A DNA stretch of 42,738 nt from Bacteroidales bacterium UBA755 (GCA_002297815.1 DBKH01000010.1:1-42738); one strand, 5' to 3'; shown: positions 23,799 to 33,778, counted from the stretch's first letter. The notes: generated by a model not told the origin, from the letters alone. Translations and numbers: made by a program.

Positions 23799-24351
23799 TA
23801 ATATCAAATGGAAATCTGCGACAGGGCAATACCGATATATTGATTTGTCGTCCGTTGATATCCAAACACACAGCATTATTTCTGCAATAGAAATAGATAA
23901 GATGTCTGCACCAAGTCGAGCTCAACAAATTGTTCAAGGGAATGATGTCATTTTTGCCACTACTAGGCCGACCCAAATGAGAGCCTGCATAATTCCCACC
24001 GAATATAATGGCGATATATGCAGTACTGGATATTGTGTGTTGAGAGTTGATAAAAAGATATTATTACCAAGGTTTTTGTTCTTTTCCTTGACAGTTAGTA
24101 ATTTCAAGACATATTTATCAAATAACCTTACACTCGGCAATTATCCTTCAATATCCAATAGCGCATTGCTGGAATATGAAGTTCCTGTTCCCTCTTTGGC
24201 AGACCAGCAGAAGATAGTCTCCATCCTTGACCGCTTCGACCGCCTTACAAATGACCTTTCTTCCGGTCTTCCTGCGGAGATGAAAAAGAGACGCCAACAA
24301 TACGAGTATTACAGGGATAAACTTTTATCCTTCAAGAGAAAGGGAGCATAA
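23767..24351 (+). CDS. hsdS: type I RM specificity subunit, second half (TRD2)
   Basis: The other half of the specificity subunit: TRD2 (about 1-145; MKLKDVCMKTNNIKW to SALLEYEVPVPSL), then the distal conserved helix QQKIVSILDRFDRL and MKKRRQQYEYYRDKLLSFK. The frame is open from 23746 at the edge of the G tract. As a separate protein it would start at ATG 23767 (194 residues) or ATG 23788, which lies nine bases before the TAA of the first half and so could be reached by translational coupling. Its C terminus is a near-copy of the linker end of the first half, so both halves have the make-up of half-subunits. Confidence 0.9.
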   Translation: MKLKDVCMKTNNIKWKSATGQYRYIDLSSVDIQTHSIISAIEIDKMSAPSRAQQIVQGNDVIFATTRPTQMRACIIPTEYNGDICSTGYCVLRVDKKILLPRFLFFSLTVSNFKTYLSNNLTLGNYPSISNSALLEYEVPVPSLADQQKIVSILDRFDRLTNDLSSGLPAEMKKRRQQYEYYRDKLLSFKRKGA

Positions 24352-24372
24352 CAGAAAACAAGAAGCATAATA

Positions 24373-27300
24373 ATGACACAATACAATATCATCACCGAAA
24401 GTCAGGAATACACCGTGGTTGCTGAGTATGACCACGTGGCAACTCCAGCCGAAAGCTACCAGAGCGAGGCTGACCTGGAAAAGGAGTTCATCCGTCTCCT
24501 TGGGGAGCAAGGCTATGAGTATCTTCCTATCCACACGGAAGCAGATCTCGTCAAGAACCTGCGCTCACAGCTGGAAAAACTCAACTCCTATCACTTCACG
24601 GATAATGAATGGACTCGGTTCTTTAGTGAATGCATAGCCAACAAGAACGATGATATTGTGGCCAAGACCGCCAAGATACAAGATGATTATATTCAGGTCC
24701 TAAGAAGAGACACCGGTGAGAGCCGGAACATCTGGCTCATAGACAAGGACAATATTCATAACAACTTCGTCCAGGTCATAAACCAGTATGTCGAGGAGGG
24801 TGGGAACTATGACACCCGTTATGATGTGTCCATCCTTGTCAATGGCCTTCCACTTGTGCATATTGAACTCAAAAGAAGAGGTGTCCAGCTAAAAGAGGCC
24901 TTCAACCAGATAAACAGATACCAAAGGGATAGTTTCTGGGCAGGGTGCGGGTTGTATGAGTATGTGCAGATATTCGTCATAAGCAACGGTACAAACACCA
25001 AGTATTACTCGAACACCACCAGAGCGAACCACATCAAAGAACAGGAGACAGGCGGGAGGAACAAGTCAAAGAAGACCAGCAACTCATTCGAGTTCTCATC
25101 ATTCTGGGCGGACGGCAACAACAAAGTCATCACGGATCTTCTGGACTTCACCAAGACATTCTTCTCAAAGCACACCCTGCTGAACATCCTTACAAAGTAT
25201 TGTGTTTTCACCAGCGAGAGGATGCTGATGGTGATGAGGCCTTACCAGGTTGCCGCCACGGAAAGGATCATACAGAGGATAAATGTAGCCAATAACTACA
25301 AGTTTTACGGCAGCATCAAGGGAGGAGGATACATCTGGCACACCACAGGCTCTGGAAAGACTCTCACATCATTCAAGACCGCACAGCTGGCATCAAGGCT
25401 GCCTTACATCGACAAGGTTCTCTTTGTCGTGGACCGCAAAGACCTTGACTACCAGACGATGAAGGAATATAACCGATTCGAGGAAGGAGCGGCAGACGGA
25501 AACTCTTCCACTGCCGTGCTTCAAAGACAGCTGGAGAACAAGGATAAGAATGACGGTTATCACGATTACCGCATCATCATCACCACCATCCAAAAGCTAT
25601 CCATCTTTGTCCAGAAGAACAAGAATCATCCCGTGTTCCAGCAGAGGGTGGTGATAATCTTCGATGAGTGCCACAGGAGCAACTTTGGTGAGATGCACTC
25701 AGCCATCACAAAGAACTTCAAGAAATACAATCTGTTCGGCTTCACTGGCACCCCTATATTCGCACAGAATGCAGGGACGGGCGGAGATTTGAACTTGAAG
25801 ACCACTCAGCAGGCATTCGGGGACAAGCTCCACACCTACACTATTGTGGATGCCATCAACGATGAGAACGTCCTTCCGTTCAGGATTGACTATGTGAACA
25901 CCTTCAAGGAAAGAGACAACATCTCTGACGAGCGGATTTCCGCCATAGACAGGGAAAAGGCGATGCTTTCGCCAGAAAGGATAGCGAAGGTGTCCAGGTA
26001 TATTCTTGAGCACTTCGACCAGAAGACCAAGAGAAGTTCATACTATTCTTTCCGCGTCCTGGATGATATTCATAAGGTGGCAAGCGCCAAGAAAGGGGCT
26101 GTTGTTTTTGAACATAAGACAGAACAGAGACTTAACGGCTTCAACGCTATGTTCGCGGTGGCTTCCATCCCTATGGCCAAGGCCTACTACAATGAGTTCA
26201 AAAGGCAGCAGTCTGAACTGCCGGAAGCACAGAGGCTCAAGATAGCCACCATTTACAGTTATGGTGCGAATGAAGAGGAGGTTGACGGAATACTCGCGGA
26301 AGAGAACCCAGAAAGCACCACACAACTTGACCAGCAGTCAAGGGATTTCCTTGAAGGAGCCATACAGGACTACAATAGGATCTTCTCCACGAACTATGAC
26401 ACTTCCTCCGACAAGTTCCAGAACTATTATAAAGACTTGTCGTTGAGGATGAAGAACCGGCAGGTGGATCTGCTGATAGTGGTGAATATGTTCCTTACTG
26501 GCTTCGATGCCACCACACTCAACACCCTGTTCGTGGACAAGAACCTCAAACAGCACGGTCTGATACAGGCGTTCTCAAGGACGAACAGAATACTGAACTC
26601 CGTCAAGACTTTCGGTAACATCGTCTGTTTCAGGGATCTCCAGCAGGCTACGGATGATGCCATCGCCCTGTTCGGTGACAAGGATGCAAGCAGTATTGTG
26701 GTGCTGAAAGACTTTCTGTCTTATTATGACGGTTACGACACGGAGAAAGGAAAGCACTGTTATGGCTATAAGGAACTGGTGGAGCAACTTCAAAGCGAGT
26801 TCCCGGATGGTCAGCCTGTTGTGGGAGAAGAAGCGGAGAGGCGGTTTGTGGCTCTCTTTGGAAGCCTTCTCAAATCCATCAACATACTCTCTACCTTTGA
26901 CCAGTTTGAGGGAAAGAAAATAATAACTGACAGGCAGTTGCAGGATTATCAGAGCAATTATCTCGATCTTCAGGAGAAATGGCATCACCGCAAATCTGGC
27001 GACAAGGAGAACATAAATGATGATCTTGTGTTTGAGACTGAGCTTATCAGGCAGGTGGAAGTCAACATTGACTATATTCTTCTTCTTGTCCAGAAATATC
27101 ACGACGGCAACTGCACGAACAAGGAGATACTTGTCAGCATCTCCAAAGCCATCGGTTCTAGCATTCAGCTAAGGAGCAAAAAGGAACTTATAGAGAACTT
27201 CATCGGCAGCGTGAATGCCGACACAGATGTGGAAAAGAGCTGGAAAGACTTTGTCCAACGTCAGAGGGACGAAGACCTGGAGGAGATCATAGAGAGTGAG

Positions 27301-27489
27301 CATCTCAAACCGCAGGAGACGGAAAAATTCATAGAGAGCTGTTTCCGGGACGGACAGGTAAGAACCACCGGAACTGACATTGACAAGATACTCCCTCCGA
27401 TGTCAAGGTTCGGTGGAAGCAGGCAGGAAAAGAAGAAATCTGTCATCGAGAAGCTACGGGCATTCTTTGAAAGATACTTCGGATTGTGA
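24373..27489 (+). CDS. hsdR: type I restriction endonuclease subunit HsdR, EcoR124I-like
   Basis: The motor and nuclease subunit that translocates and cleaves unmodified DNA. It is 1038 residues, the same length as R.EcoR124I. The N-terminal nuclease domain has D151 (YDVSI), E165 and K167 (IELKR), the same residue numbers as the EcoR124I active site. The helicase part has Walker A HTTGSGKT (K329), Walker B FDECH (DEAD-like), LFGFTGTPI (motif III) and the VNMFLTGFDA and AFSRTNR motifs in the second RecA domain. The frame is intact, so restriction seems possible when a matching HsdS is made. It starts 21 bases after the hsdS second half. Confidence 0.97.
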   Translation: MTQYNIITESQEYTVVAEYDHVATPAESYQSEADLEKEFIRLLGEQGYEYLPIHTEADLVKNLRSQLEKLNSYHFTDNEWTRFFSECIANKNDDIVAKTAKIQDDYIQVLRRDTGESRNIWLIDKDNIHNNFVQVINQYVEEGGNYDTRYDVSILVNGLPLVHIELKRRGVQLKEAFNQINRYQRDSFWAGCGLYEYVQIFVISNGTNTKYYSNTTRANHIKEQETGGRNKSKKTSNSFEFSSFWADGNNKVITDLLDFTKTFFSKHTLLNILTKYCVFTSERMLMVMRPYQVAATERIIQRINVANNYKFYGSIKGGGYIWHTTGSGKTLTSFKTAQLASRLPYIDKVLFVVDRKDLDYQTMKEYNRFEEGAADGNSSTAVLQRQLENKDKNDGYHDYRIIITTIQKLSIFVQKNKNHPVFQQRVVIIFDECHRSNFGEMHSAITKNFKKYNLFGFTGTPIFAQNAGTGGDLNLKTTQQAFGDKLHTYTIVDAINDENVLPFRIDYVNTFKERDNISDERISAIDREKAMLSPERIAKVSRYILEHFDQKTKRSSYYSFRVLDDIHKVASAKKGAVVFEHKTEQRLNGFNAMFAVASIPMAKAYYNEFKRQQSELPEAQRLKIATIYSYGANEEEVDGILAEENPESTTQLDQQSRDFLEGAIQDYNRIFSTNYDTSSDKFQNYYKDLSLRMKNRQVDLLIVVNMFLTGFDATTLNTLFVDKNLKQHGLIQAFSRTNRILNSVKTFGNIVCFRDLQQATDDAIALFGDKDASSIVVLKDFLSYYDGYDTEKGKHCYGYKELVEQLQSEFPDGQPVVGEEAERRFVALFGSLLKSINILSTFDQFEGKKIITDRQLQDYQSNYLDLQEKWHHRKSGDKENINDDLVFETELIRQVEVNIDYILLLVQKYHDGNCTNKEILVSISKAIGSSIQLRSKKELIENFIGSVNADTDVEKSWKDFVQRQRDEDLEEIIESEHLKPQETEKFIESCFRDGQVRTTGTDIDKILPPMSRFGGSRQEKKKSVIEKLRAFFERYFGL

Positions 27490-27518
27490 TTTTTCGCAGG
27501 TAATTAACACTATACTAT

Positions 27519-30500
27519 ATGAACATCAAACATTGCATCATTGTCGCGCTGGCCGCACTGTTGGGGTGCCAGGCCATTTCTGCGCAAGAAAAGGAATTTA
27601 CCGAACACCTTGATCAAAAGGTGGTTACGGAGGGGAACGCTATGACACGGAGGCACGAGACAGTGTTCTTTGACACGGCCAAAGACGCTTTGTCGGAGGA
27701 GATCGAATCGAGTACAAACTACTCATCTCTCAACGGTGTGTGGAACTTCCGCTATTACGATTCCGTACAGGACATGCTGGCGGATCCCCACAAGGCTCCA
27801 TCGACCATCAAAGTCCCTGGAAACTGGGAGGTTCAAGGATTTGGTACGGCCATTTATGTTAACCATCCGTACGAATTTTGCCCGAAGAATCCTCAGCCTC
27901 CGAGGCTCCCTGACCGGATTCCTACGGGAGTATATTCAAGAACAATTACTCCTGTGTTTGGATCGGGGGAGAAGTGCTACTTGAATCTCTGCGGGGTGAA
28001 AGGTGGCGCGTATGTCTTTGTCAATGACAGGTTTGTCGGCTATAGCGAGGACTCGAAGGATTTGGTCCGCTACGACATCACTCAGTACGTGGAAAGCGGC
28101 AAGGAGGCAGACTTGCGTCTTGTTGTCACAAGATGGAGCACAGGCAGTTATCTTGAGTGCCAGGACTTCTGGCGCATCAGCGGAATTGAGCGGGATGTCT
28201 ATCTGGCAAGGGAGCCGGCCACCGTTCCAGAGGATTTTGACTGGAATGTGGTTTCTACACTAGATGATGACCTCTGCACGGGAGATTTCCGGTTGAGCGT
28301 CAACTCCTCGAAGCCGATCAATGTCAGCTGGACCCTTTTGGATGCTCAGGGCAACGAGACTGCAAAGGGTACTACCGAGACTGTTCAAGGCGTAAAACAA
28401 TGGCAATCAGCGATAAAAGAAGTTAGGAAATGGTCTACTGAGACTCCGGAACTCTACACTTTGTTGCTTTGTGTCGAAGGAAAATACGCCAAGGCCGATG
28501 TAGGTTTCCGTCGTCTGGAGATTGTCGGCAACCGGTTCCTTGTAAATGGTCAGCCAGTCAAGTTCAAAGGAGTCAACATCCACGAACACAATCAGTTCAC
28601 AGGACATTATTTAACCAAGGAAGACATCATGACTGACCTTCGGCTGATGAAGGAGCACAACATCAACGCCATCAGGACCAGCCATTATCCTCTTCCGCGC
28701 CTTTTCTACGAACTGTGCGACAAGTACGGATTCTACGTCTATGACGAGGCCAACATCGAATCCCACGGAATGGGCTACAACCTCACCAGAACCCTTGGCA
28801 ACAACCCTGACTGGCTCCCTCAGCACCGAGACAGGATTCTGAACATGTACTACCGGACCCGCAACTATCCTTGCGTGACGATTCTCTCGCTTGGCAACGA
28901 GGCTGGAAACGGATGCAACTTCTACGACACTTACCGGGAGCTGAAAGCCTTAGAAAAGGACGGGCAGAATAGGCCAGTCTGCTACGAACGCGCTGAGTAT
29001 GAATGGAACACAGACATGCTCGTTCCGCAATACCCAGGTGCCGAGTGGTTCCGCAAGATGGGGGAGAGCGACTACCCGAAGCCAGTTGTGCCTTCTGAAT
29101 ATTCCCACGCGATGGGCAATTCCAACGGTTCGCTCGACCGCCAGTGGAAGTACATCTATGAATATCCTAACCTTCAAGGCGGCTTCATTTGGGACTGGAT
29201 TGACCAGGGGCTTTACGAGACCGACAACGAAGGGAAGATGTTCTGGGCTTACGGTGGCGATTACGGTGAGCACACTCCGAGCGATGGCAACTTCAACTGT
29301 AATGGAGTCATCGCTCCGGACCGTACGCCTCATCCTGCCATGGCAGAGATCAAGCACGTCTATCAAGATGTGAAAGTTTCAGCTGAGGACCCTACTTTAG
29401 GCTTGTTTAAGTTGTATAATAGGTTCTATTTTAGGAGTTTGAGTAGGCATATTCTTAAATGGACAGTAACTGCTGATGGAAATCAAATTGCCTCTGGAAC
29501 TGAAAGGCTGTCAGCCGCTCCTCAGTCTGAGGAAACCATCAGTGTGAAACTCCCGAAACTGCCTTCAGGCAAGGATTGTCTGATCACCTTTATGGTTCTT
29601 ACCAATGAGGCTGAAGGGTTGCTTCCTAAAGGGTACGTGATTGCTTATGACCAAATCAAACTGTCTGATGCCAAGAGACTTGACCCGCCATCAATGGCAA
29701 AGAGCATCAAAGCCACCGAGACTGAAAACGCGCTTACTCTGGAAAGCCGCGAGGCAGCTGTGGTCTTTGACAAAGCGCTTGGGTGTCTACAGTCATATTC
29801 ATTTAAAGGAAAGAATATGTTCAACGATGATTTCGGGCTTAGGCCACTGTTCTGGCGTGCCCCGACCGACAATGACTACGGCAACGGAATGCCGTCCCGC
29901 TGTCAGGCATTCAAGACTTCCAGCCGTGAGTTCAACGTCAAGGCTGATTTCGATGGGGAGTCGATTGTTGCGGAATATTCATTGGCGAGCGGGAACATAT
30001 TCACAGTCCGCTACACTCTTCTTGAAGGAGGCGTTCTTTCGGTATCTTCTGATTTTAAGGGTGTCAAGTCTGACAAACCGGTCGATGTGCCGCGTATCGG
30101 ATTTAGAATGAGGCTGCCGGCCTCCGATGATTCGTTCACTTATTACGGAAGAGGGCCAGAGGAAAACTACAGCGACAGGTTCAGCGGAACCCTCGTGGGA
30201 AAATATTCATCATCAGCTGCGAAAGAATATTTCCGCTACGTGCGTCCGCAGGAATGCGGCCATCACACTGATTGTGGATATCTTACTATAGGTGGTATGG
30301 CCATTCGTTCGGAACGTTTCGAGTTCAACGCCCTTCGCTGCTCTGTTGAGGATCTTGATTCCGAAGAGGCTGTTCAGCACGACTATCAGTGGGAGTACAA
30401 AGACCCATTGTCCAAGAATGATCCAGCCAAGGCAAAGAACCGTCTTCGTCGTCAAACCCACATCAATGACTACTCTGAGAGAGACTTCGTTGAGGTTTGC

Positions 30501-30659
30501 GTTGATTATGCCCAGAGCGGGATTGGGGGCTACGATAGTTGGGGCTCCAGACCTGACTCCGACAGATGCCTTTGGAACGACAAGGACTATTCCTTCCGCT
30601 TTGCAGTTGTGCCGAATAAGGCAATGAGTGCCGAGAAGTCTATGCGCTATGATTTTTAG
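27519..30659 (+). CDS. GH2 family beta-galactosidase, LacZ-type, exported
   Basis: Hydrolyses terminal beta-galactosides, probably in the periplasm. The 1046-residue protein has a signal peptide (1-22, ending AISA), a sugar-binding jelly roll (VPGNWEVQGFGTAIYVNHPY), a beta-sandwich, the TIM barrel, and a C-terminal small-chain domain (FYGRG-like TYYGRGPEENYSDR). The acid/base is E461 (SLGNEAGNG) and the nucleophile E527 (VPSEYSHAMGNS). No frameshift. It begins 30 bases after hsdR with no clear promoter, so it may lie on an hsdR read-through transcript or have an unrecognised start site. With the GH109-like gene it could act on host or plant galactosides. Confidence 0.95.
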   Translation: MNIKHCIIVALAALLGCQAISAQEKEFTEHLDQKVVTEGNAMTRRHETVFFDTAKDALSEEIESSTNYSSLNGVWNFRYYDSVQDMLADPHKAPSTIKVPGNWEVQGFGTAIYVNHPYEFCPKNPQPPRLPDRIPTGVYSRTITPVFGSGEKCYLNLCGVKGGAYVFVNDRFVGYSEDSKDLVRYDITQYVESGKEADLRLVVTRWSTGSYLECQDFWRISGIERDVYLAREPATVPEDFDWNVVSTLDDDLCTGDFRLSVNSSKPINVSWTLLDAQGNETAKGTTETVQGVKQWQSAIKEVRKWSTETPELYTLLLCVEGKYAKADVGFRRLEIVGNRFLVNGQPVKFKGVNIHEHNQFTGHYLTKEDIMTDLRLMKEHNINAIRTSHYPLPRLFYELCDKYGFYVYDEANIESHGMGYNLTRTLGNNPDWLPQHRDRILNMYYRTRNYPCVTILSLGNEAGNGCNFYDTYRELKALEKDGQNRPVCYERAEYEWNTDMLVPQYPGAEWFRKMGESDYPKPVVPSEYSHAMGNSNGSLDRQWKYIYEYPNLQGGFIWDWIDQGLYETDNEGKMFWAYGGDYGEHTPSDGNFNCNGVIAPDRTPHPAMAEIKHVYQDVKVSAEDPTLGLFKLYNRFYFRSLSRHILKWTVTADGNQIASGTERLSAAPQSEETISVKLPKLPSGKDCLITFMVLTNEAEGLLPKGYVIAYDQIKLSDAKRLDPPSMAKSIKATETENALTLESREAAVVFDKALGCLQSYSFKGKNMFNDDFGLRPLFWRAPTDNDYGNGMPSRCQAFKTSSREFNVKADFDGESIVAEYSLASGNIFTVRYTLLEGGVLSVSSDFKGVKSDKPVDVPRIGFRMRLPASDDSFTYYGRGPEENYSDRFSGTLVGKYSSSAAKEYFRYVRPQECGHHTDCGYLTIGGMAIRSERFEFNALRCSVEDLDSEEAVQHDYQWEYKDPLSKNDPAKAKNRLRRQTHINDYSERDFVEVCVDYAQSGIGGYDSWGSRPDSDRCLWNDKDYSFRFAVVPNKAMSAEKSMRYDF

Positions 30660-30679
30660 GTAATTTTCGACTAATTGAA

Positions 30680-30687
30680 TATCTTTG
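30680..30687 (+). promoter_or_regulatory. -7 element before the GH109-like gene
   Basis: TATCTTTG matches TAnnTTTG exactly, 30 bases before the start at 30717. The -33 region is only T-rich, without a clear TTTG. Confidence 0.5.
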
Positions 30688-30716
30688 TGTCAGAAACATA
30701 TTAACACTAAGTAATA

Positions 30717-32105
30717 ATGAAATTCAGAAATTTGTTTGCCATTCTATCGCTTGTTCTGGCGGTATCTTGTGCTACTTCCCAAGAGGAAGGTCCAATCAAG
30801 GTTGAGACTCCGGTACGTCCTGCCGGCCAGGAAAACGTTCTTGGGCTGACTGTTCCTGCAATGGACACTGTTCGTGTCGGCTTTGTCGGCATCGGGATGC
30901 GTGGCTCTGATGCTGTCGCACGCTACACCTACATTCCGGGAGTGAAGATTACTGCCCTCTGCGATGTTGAGGCGGACCGTGTAGAGAAGGCTCAGAAGAC
31001 ATTGGAAGATAGAGGATTCCCTCAGGCTGCGGGTTATTCCGGAAACACTGAGTCCTACAAGGAACTCTGCGAACGTGATGACGTTGATCTTGTCTACATC
31101 TGTACAGACTGGAAGCATCACGTTCCGATTGCCCTCTATGCGATGGAACACGGTAAGAATGTAGCCGTTGAGGTTCCTGCGGCTGCGTCTCTTGAAGACA
31201 TCTGGGCTCTTGTGAACATGTCTGAGAAGACACGCAAGCATTGTATGATGCTTGAGAACTGCTGCTATGATTTCTATGAGATGACAGTTCTGACTATGGC
31301 TCAAAAGGGCCTGTTTGGCGAGATCATTCACGGAGAAGGCTCTTATCATCATAATCTGGATCCGTTCTGGAATGCCTACTGGAACAACTGGAGACTTGAT
31401 TTCAATAAGGCCACCAAGGGGGATGTTTATTCCACCCATGGCCTTGGTCCAGTCTGCCAGGTCATGAATATTCATCGTGGAGATCGTTTCAAGACTCTCG
31501 TTGCCATGGAAACCAAGACAGTCAACGGTCCTAAGCACGTCGAGGCCAAGACCGGTGAGAAATGCGATGATTTCCAGAATGGAGACCTCACGATGACAAT
31601 GATCTCCACGGAGAAGGGCAAGACCATCCTTGTGGAGCACGATGTGATGACCCCACGTCCTTACAGCCGTATGTACCAGATTGTCGGCAGTGATGGTTAT
31701 GCTGGCAAGTACCCAACTCAGCAGATTTGCTTGCGTGACAATGCTGCAGAAGGTACTTCTACTGATTTCCAGAACCTTGGTCGCGAGGTTGTCTATTCAG
31801 GAGACAGGCTGAAAGCTCTGATGGAGGAGAACCGTAACCCTATCCTAACTCCAGAGCTTGAGGCTCTTGCGAAGGAAGTCGGTGGCCACGGTGGAATGGA
31901 CTTCATCATGGACTACCGTCTGATCTACTGCCTCAGGAACGGTCTTCCTCTCGACATGGATGTCTATGACATGGCCGAATGGTGCTGCCTCACCGAGCTC
32001 GGAAGAATCTCGATGGAGAACGGCAACGCCCCTGTCGAGGTCCCTGACTTCACCCGTGGCGCATGGGACCAGATCAAAGGCTTCTCCTACGCCTTTGCCA
32101 AATAA
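30717..32105 (+). CDS. Gfo/Idh/MocA-fold lipoprotein, GH109-like NAD-dependent glycosidase
   Basis: A 462-residue protein with a lipoprotein signal (lipid cysteine at 18, AVSCAT), then a Rossmann NAD site VGIGMRGS (57-64) and the Gfo/Idh/MocA C-terminal sheet. GH109 members use tightly bound NAD to cleave alpha-N-acetylgalactosaminides by oxidation and elimination. The motif YSTHGLGPV places Y238 and H241 like the YxxH catalytic pair of the Elizabethkingia GH109 enzyme, and GGHGGMDFIMDYRLIYCLRNG with PLDMDVYD is typical of the family. Other Gfo/Idh/MocA activities cannot be excluded. It follows the beta-galactosidase in the same direction but has its own -7 element and ends at a strong terminator. 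Confidence 0.8.
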   Translation: MKFRNLFAILSLVLAVSCATSQEEGPIKVETPVRPAGQENVLGLTVPAMDTVRVGFVGIGMRGSDAVARYTYIPGVKITALCDVEADRVEKAQKTLEDRGFPQAAGYSGNTESYKELCERDDVDLVYICTDWKHHVPIALYAMEHGKNVAVEVPAAASLEDIWALVNMSEKTRKHCMMLENCCYDFYEMTVLTMAQKGLFGEIIHGEGSYHHNLDPFWNAYWNNWRLDFNKATKGDVYSTHGLGPVCQVMNIHRGDRFKTLVAMETKTVNGPKHVEAKTGEKCDDFQNGDLTMTMISTEKGKTILVEHDVMTPRPYSRMYQIVGSDGYAGKYPTQQICLRDNAAEGTSTDFQNLGREVVYSGDRLKALMEENRNPILTPELEALAKEVGGHGGMDFIMDYRLIYCLRNGLPLDMDVYDMAEWCCLTELGRISMENGNAPVEVPDFTRGAWDQIKGFSYAFAK

Positions 32106-32144
32106 AATCATCGTGGCGGATAACTGCTTGTCTGTCAGCATAAT

Positions 32145-32186
32145 AAGCAATGACCTTGTGTTAAATTCGGCACAAGGTCATTGCTT
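32145..32186. terminator. bidirectional terminator between convergent genes
   Basis: AAGCAATGACCTTGTG (32145-32160) and CACAAGGTCATTGCTT (32171-32186) form a perfect 16-base stem with a ten-base loop, followed by TTG on the plus strand. It separates the GH109-like gene from the converging guanylyltransferase gene. Confidence 0.85.
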
Positions 32187-32224
32187 TTGTCGCTGAGTGT
32201 CAGAGTGTTACTTGCCACGCTGAC

Positions 32225-33322
32225 TTAGCGGAAATTTTCGTACTCTGGCATTCCGAGGCCTGAGATGAAGTCCTTGAATTGCTTGTCGTCCTTTGGGCAG
32301 ATTAGGAGGACGTCACCAGTGTCAACAACGATGTAGTCTTTCAGGCCTTTGATTGCGTAGAGTTTCTTTTTGTCACCGCAGACTAGCATGCTGTCCTTGT
32401 TGCCTTCACCGAGAATCTTGTCAGTGAACACAACGTTTCCGTCCTTGGTTTTATTGCTGATGTTCCTGTAGAGGGAGTCCCAACTGTCTATGTCTGACCA
32501 ACCGAAGTCTCCGCAGCAGAGCCAAGCACGGTCGGTTTTCTCCATAACACCGTAGTCAATAGAAATTTTAGGGCAGTCTGAATATGCTTTCTCAATGAAA
32601 AGCTGTTCATCATAGCTTCCCAAAGCGTCTTCCCAACCGGTGAACAATGATGTGACATCGGGAATATACTTCTCCATCTCCTCCTTGATGACAGAAGCCT
32701 TCCACGCGAATATTCCTGAGTTCCAGTAAAATTCACCGGTTTTGCAGAACACCTCAGCGAGAGCTTTGTCTGGTTTTTCAGTGAAGGTCTTTACCTTCAA
32801 GGGAGCACCGGAGTCGGAGAACTCCTTGCTTCCAGTCGCCTGAATGTAGCCGTAACTAGTGTCAGGTTCGGTAGGGTGGATTCCCAAAGTCATGAGTGCT
32901 GGTTTGCTTTCTGCATATTCCATCATTTTGATCACCGCTGCCTTGAAGTTCTCTTCGTCAGAGATAATGTGATCTGCCGGGGTAGCGATGATTGTTGCCT
33001 GTGGATTTCTCTTGAGGATGCTGTAGGTTGCATAGGCTATGCAAGGGGCAGTGTTGCGTGCGTAGGGTTCCAGAAGCAGATTCCCTTCTGGAAGTTCTGG
33101 AATCTGTGCCCGGACGAGATAAGAGAATCTGGTCAGGGTGACAATGATGATGTTTTCTGATGGGACGATTCTTGAAAATCTTTCGTAAGTGCTTCTTATA
33201 AAAGACGTCCCTGTCCCAGCTATGTCGAGGAATTGTTTTGGCTTAGAGTCTCTACTAATCGGCCAGAAGCGGTTCGCAGTGCCTCCGGCCATGATGACAC
33301 AGTAGCGGTTATTGTTGTTCAT
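32225..33322 (-). CDS. manC: mannose-1-phosphate guanylyltransferase
   Basis: Makes GDP-mannose from mannose-1-phosphate and GTP for cell-surface polysaccharide and fucose synthesis. The nucleotide-binding opening CVIMAGGTANRFWPISR and KPKQFLDIAG are present; further motifs are EPYARNTAPCIAYAT, ATPADHIISDEENF, TSYGYIQATG and the sugar-site FTEKPDKALAEVF with YWNSGIFAWKA. Its 365 residues fit the short, GMP-only form without the isomerase domain. It is the last of four minus-strand genes after cdaA, mutS2 and yraN; the 35-base gap to yraN suggests co-transcription. Confidence 0.93.
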   Translation of the reverse strand: MNNNNRYCVIMAGGTANRFWPISRDSKPKQFLDIAGTGTSFIRSTYERFSRIVPSENIIIVTLTRFSYLVRAQIPELPEGNLLLEPYARNTAPCIAYATYSILKRNPQATIIATPADHIISDEENFKAAVIKMMEYAESKPALMTLGIHPTEPDTSYGYIQATGSKEFSDSGAPLKVKTFTEKPDKALAEVFCKTGEFYWNSGIFAWKASVIKEEMEKYIPDVTSLFTGWEDALGSYDEQLFIEKAYSDCPKISIDYGVMEKTDRAWLCCGDFGWSDIDSWDSLYRNISNKTKDGNVVFTDKILGEGNKDSMLVCGDKKKLYAIKGLKDYIVVDTGDVLLICPKDDKQFKDFISGLGMPEYENFR

Positions 33323-33357
33323 TGTATCTTAGTGCTTAGCAAAATGTTCCTAAATCG

Positions 33358-33759
33358 TCAGAGGTACATAGGGTAGTACGCATTCGGGAACCATTCCACA
33401 ATCTCTTCTCCTCCATCAAAAGTCACTGCCACGACATCAAAATTGACGTCCAGCTCAGTGGAAATCCTTTTGTCCTTTGCTGTGTGAAGGTACCTAAGTG
33501 CTGCATCTGCAACCTTCCTCTGCTTGCTCACAGTCACATTCTCCTCAGGGGAGACGGCCACAGGTGCAACCCGGCTTTTGACCTCAACAAAATGCACACC
33601 ATTTCCGTCAAGTGAAATGATGTCTATTTCCAAATGTCCGGCTCTAAAGTTCCTATCAATAATAATATGCCCTTTGTTGATAAGAAATTCACAAGCAACG
33701 TCCTCTCCTCTTCGACCCAACGTCATGCGCGGGGTCCCCTGTCTCTCTAAAGCTTTCAT
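33358..33759 (-). CDS. YraN/UPF0102 family nuclease-fold protein
   Basis: A 133-residue member of the UPF0102 (YraN) family, with a Holliday-junction-resolvase-like PD-(D/E)XK fold. Seen are GRRGEDVACEFLINKGH, D near 46 in HLEIDIIS, and the E-x-K pair in HFVEVKSR. Role in the cell is unknown; DNA processing is suspected. It begins 19 bases after mutS2, and the pairing of two DNA-processing genes supports a common transcript. Confidence 0.88.
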   Translation of the reverse strand: MKALERQGTPRMTLGRRGEDVACEFLINKGHIIIDRNFRAGHLEIDIISLDGNGVHFVEVKSRVAPVAVSPEENVTVSKQRKVADAALRYLHTAKDKRISTELDVNFDVVAVTFDGGEEIVEWFPNAYYPMYL

Positions 33760-33778
33760 AGTTTATAATATATAAGGT

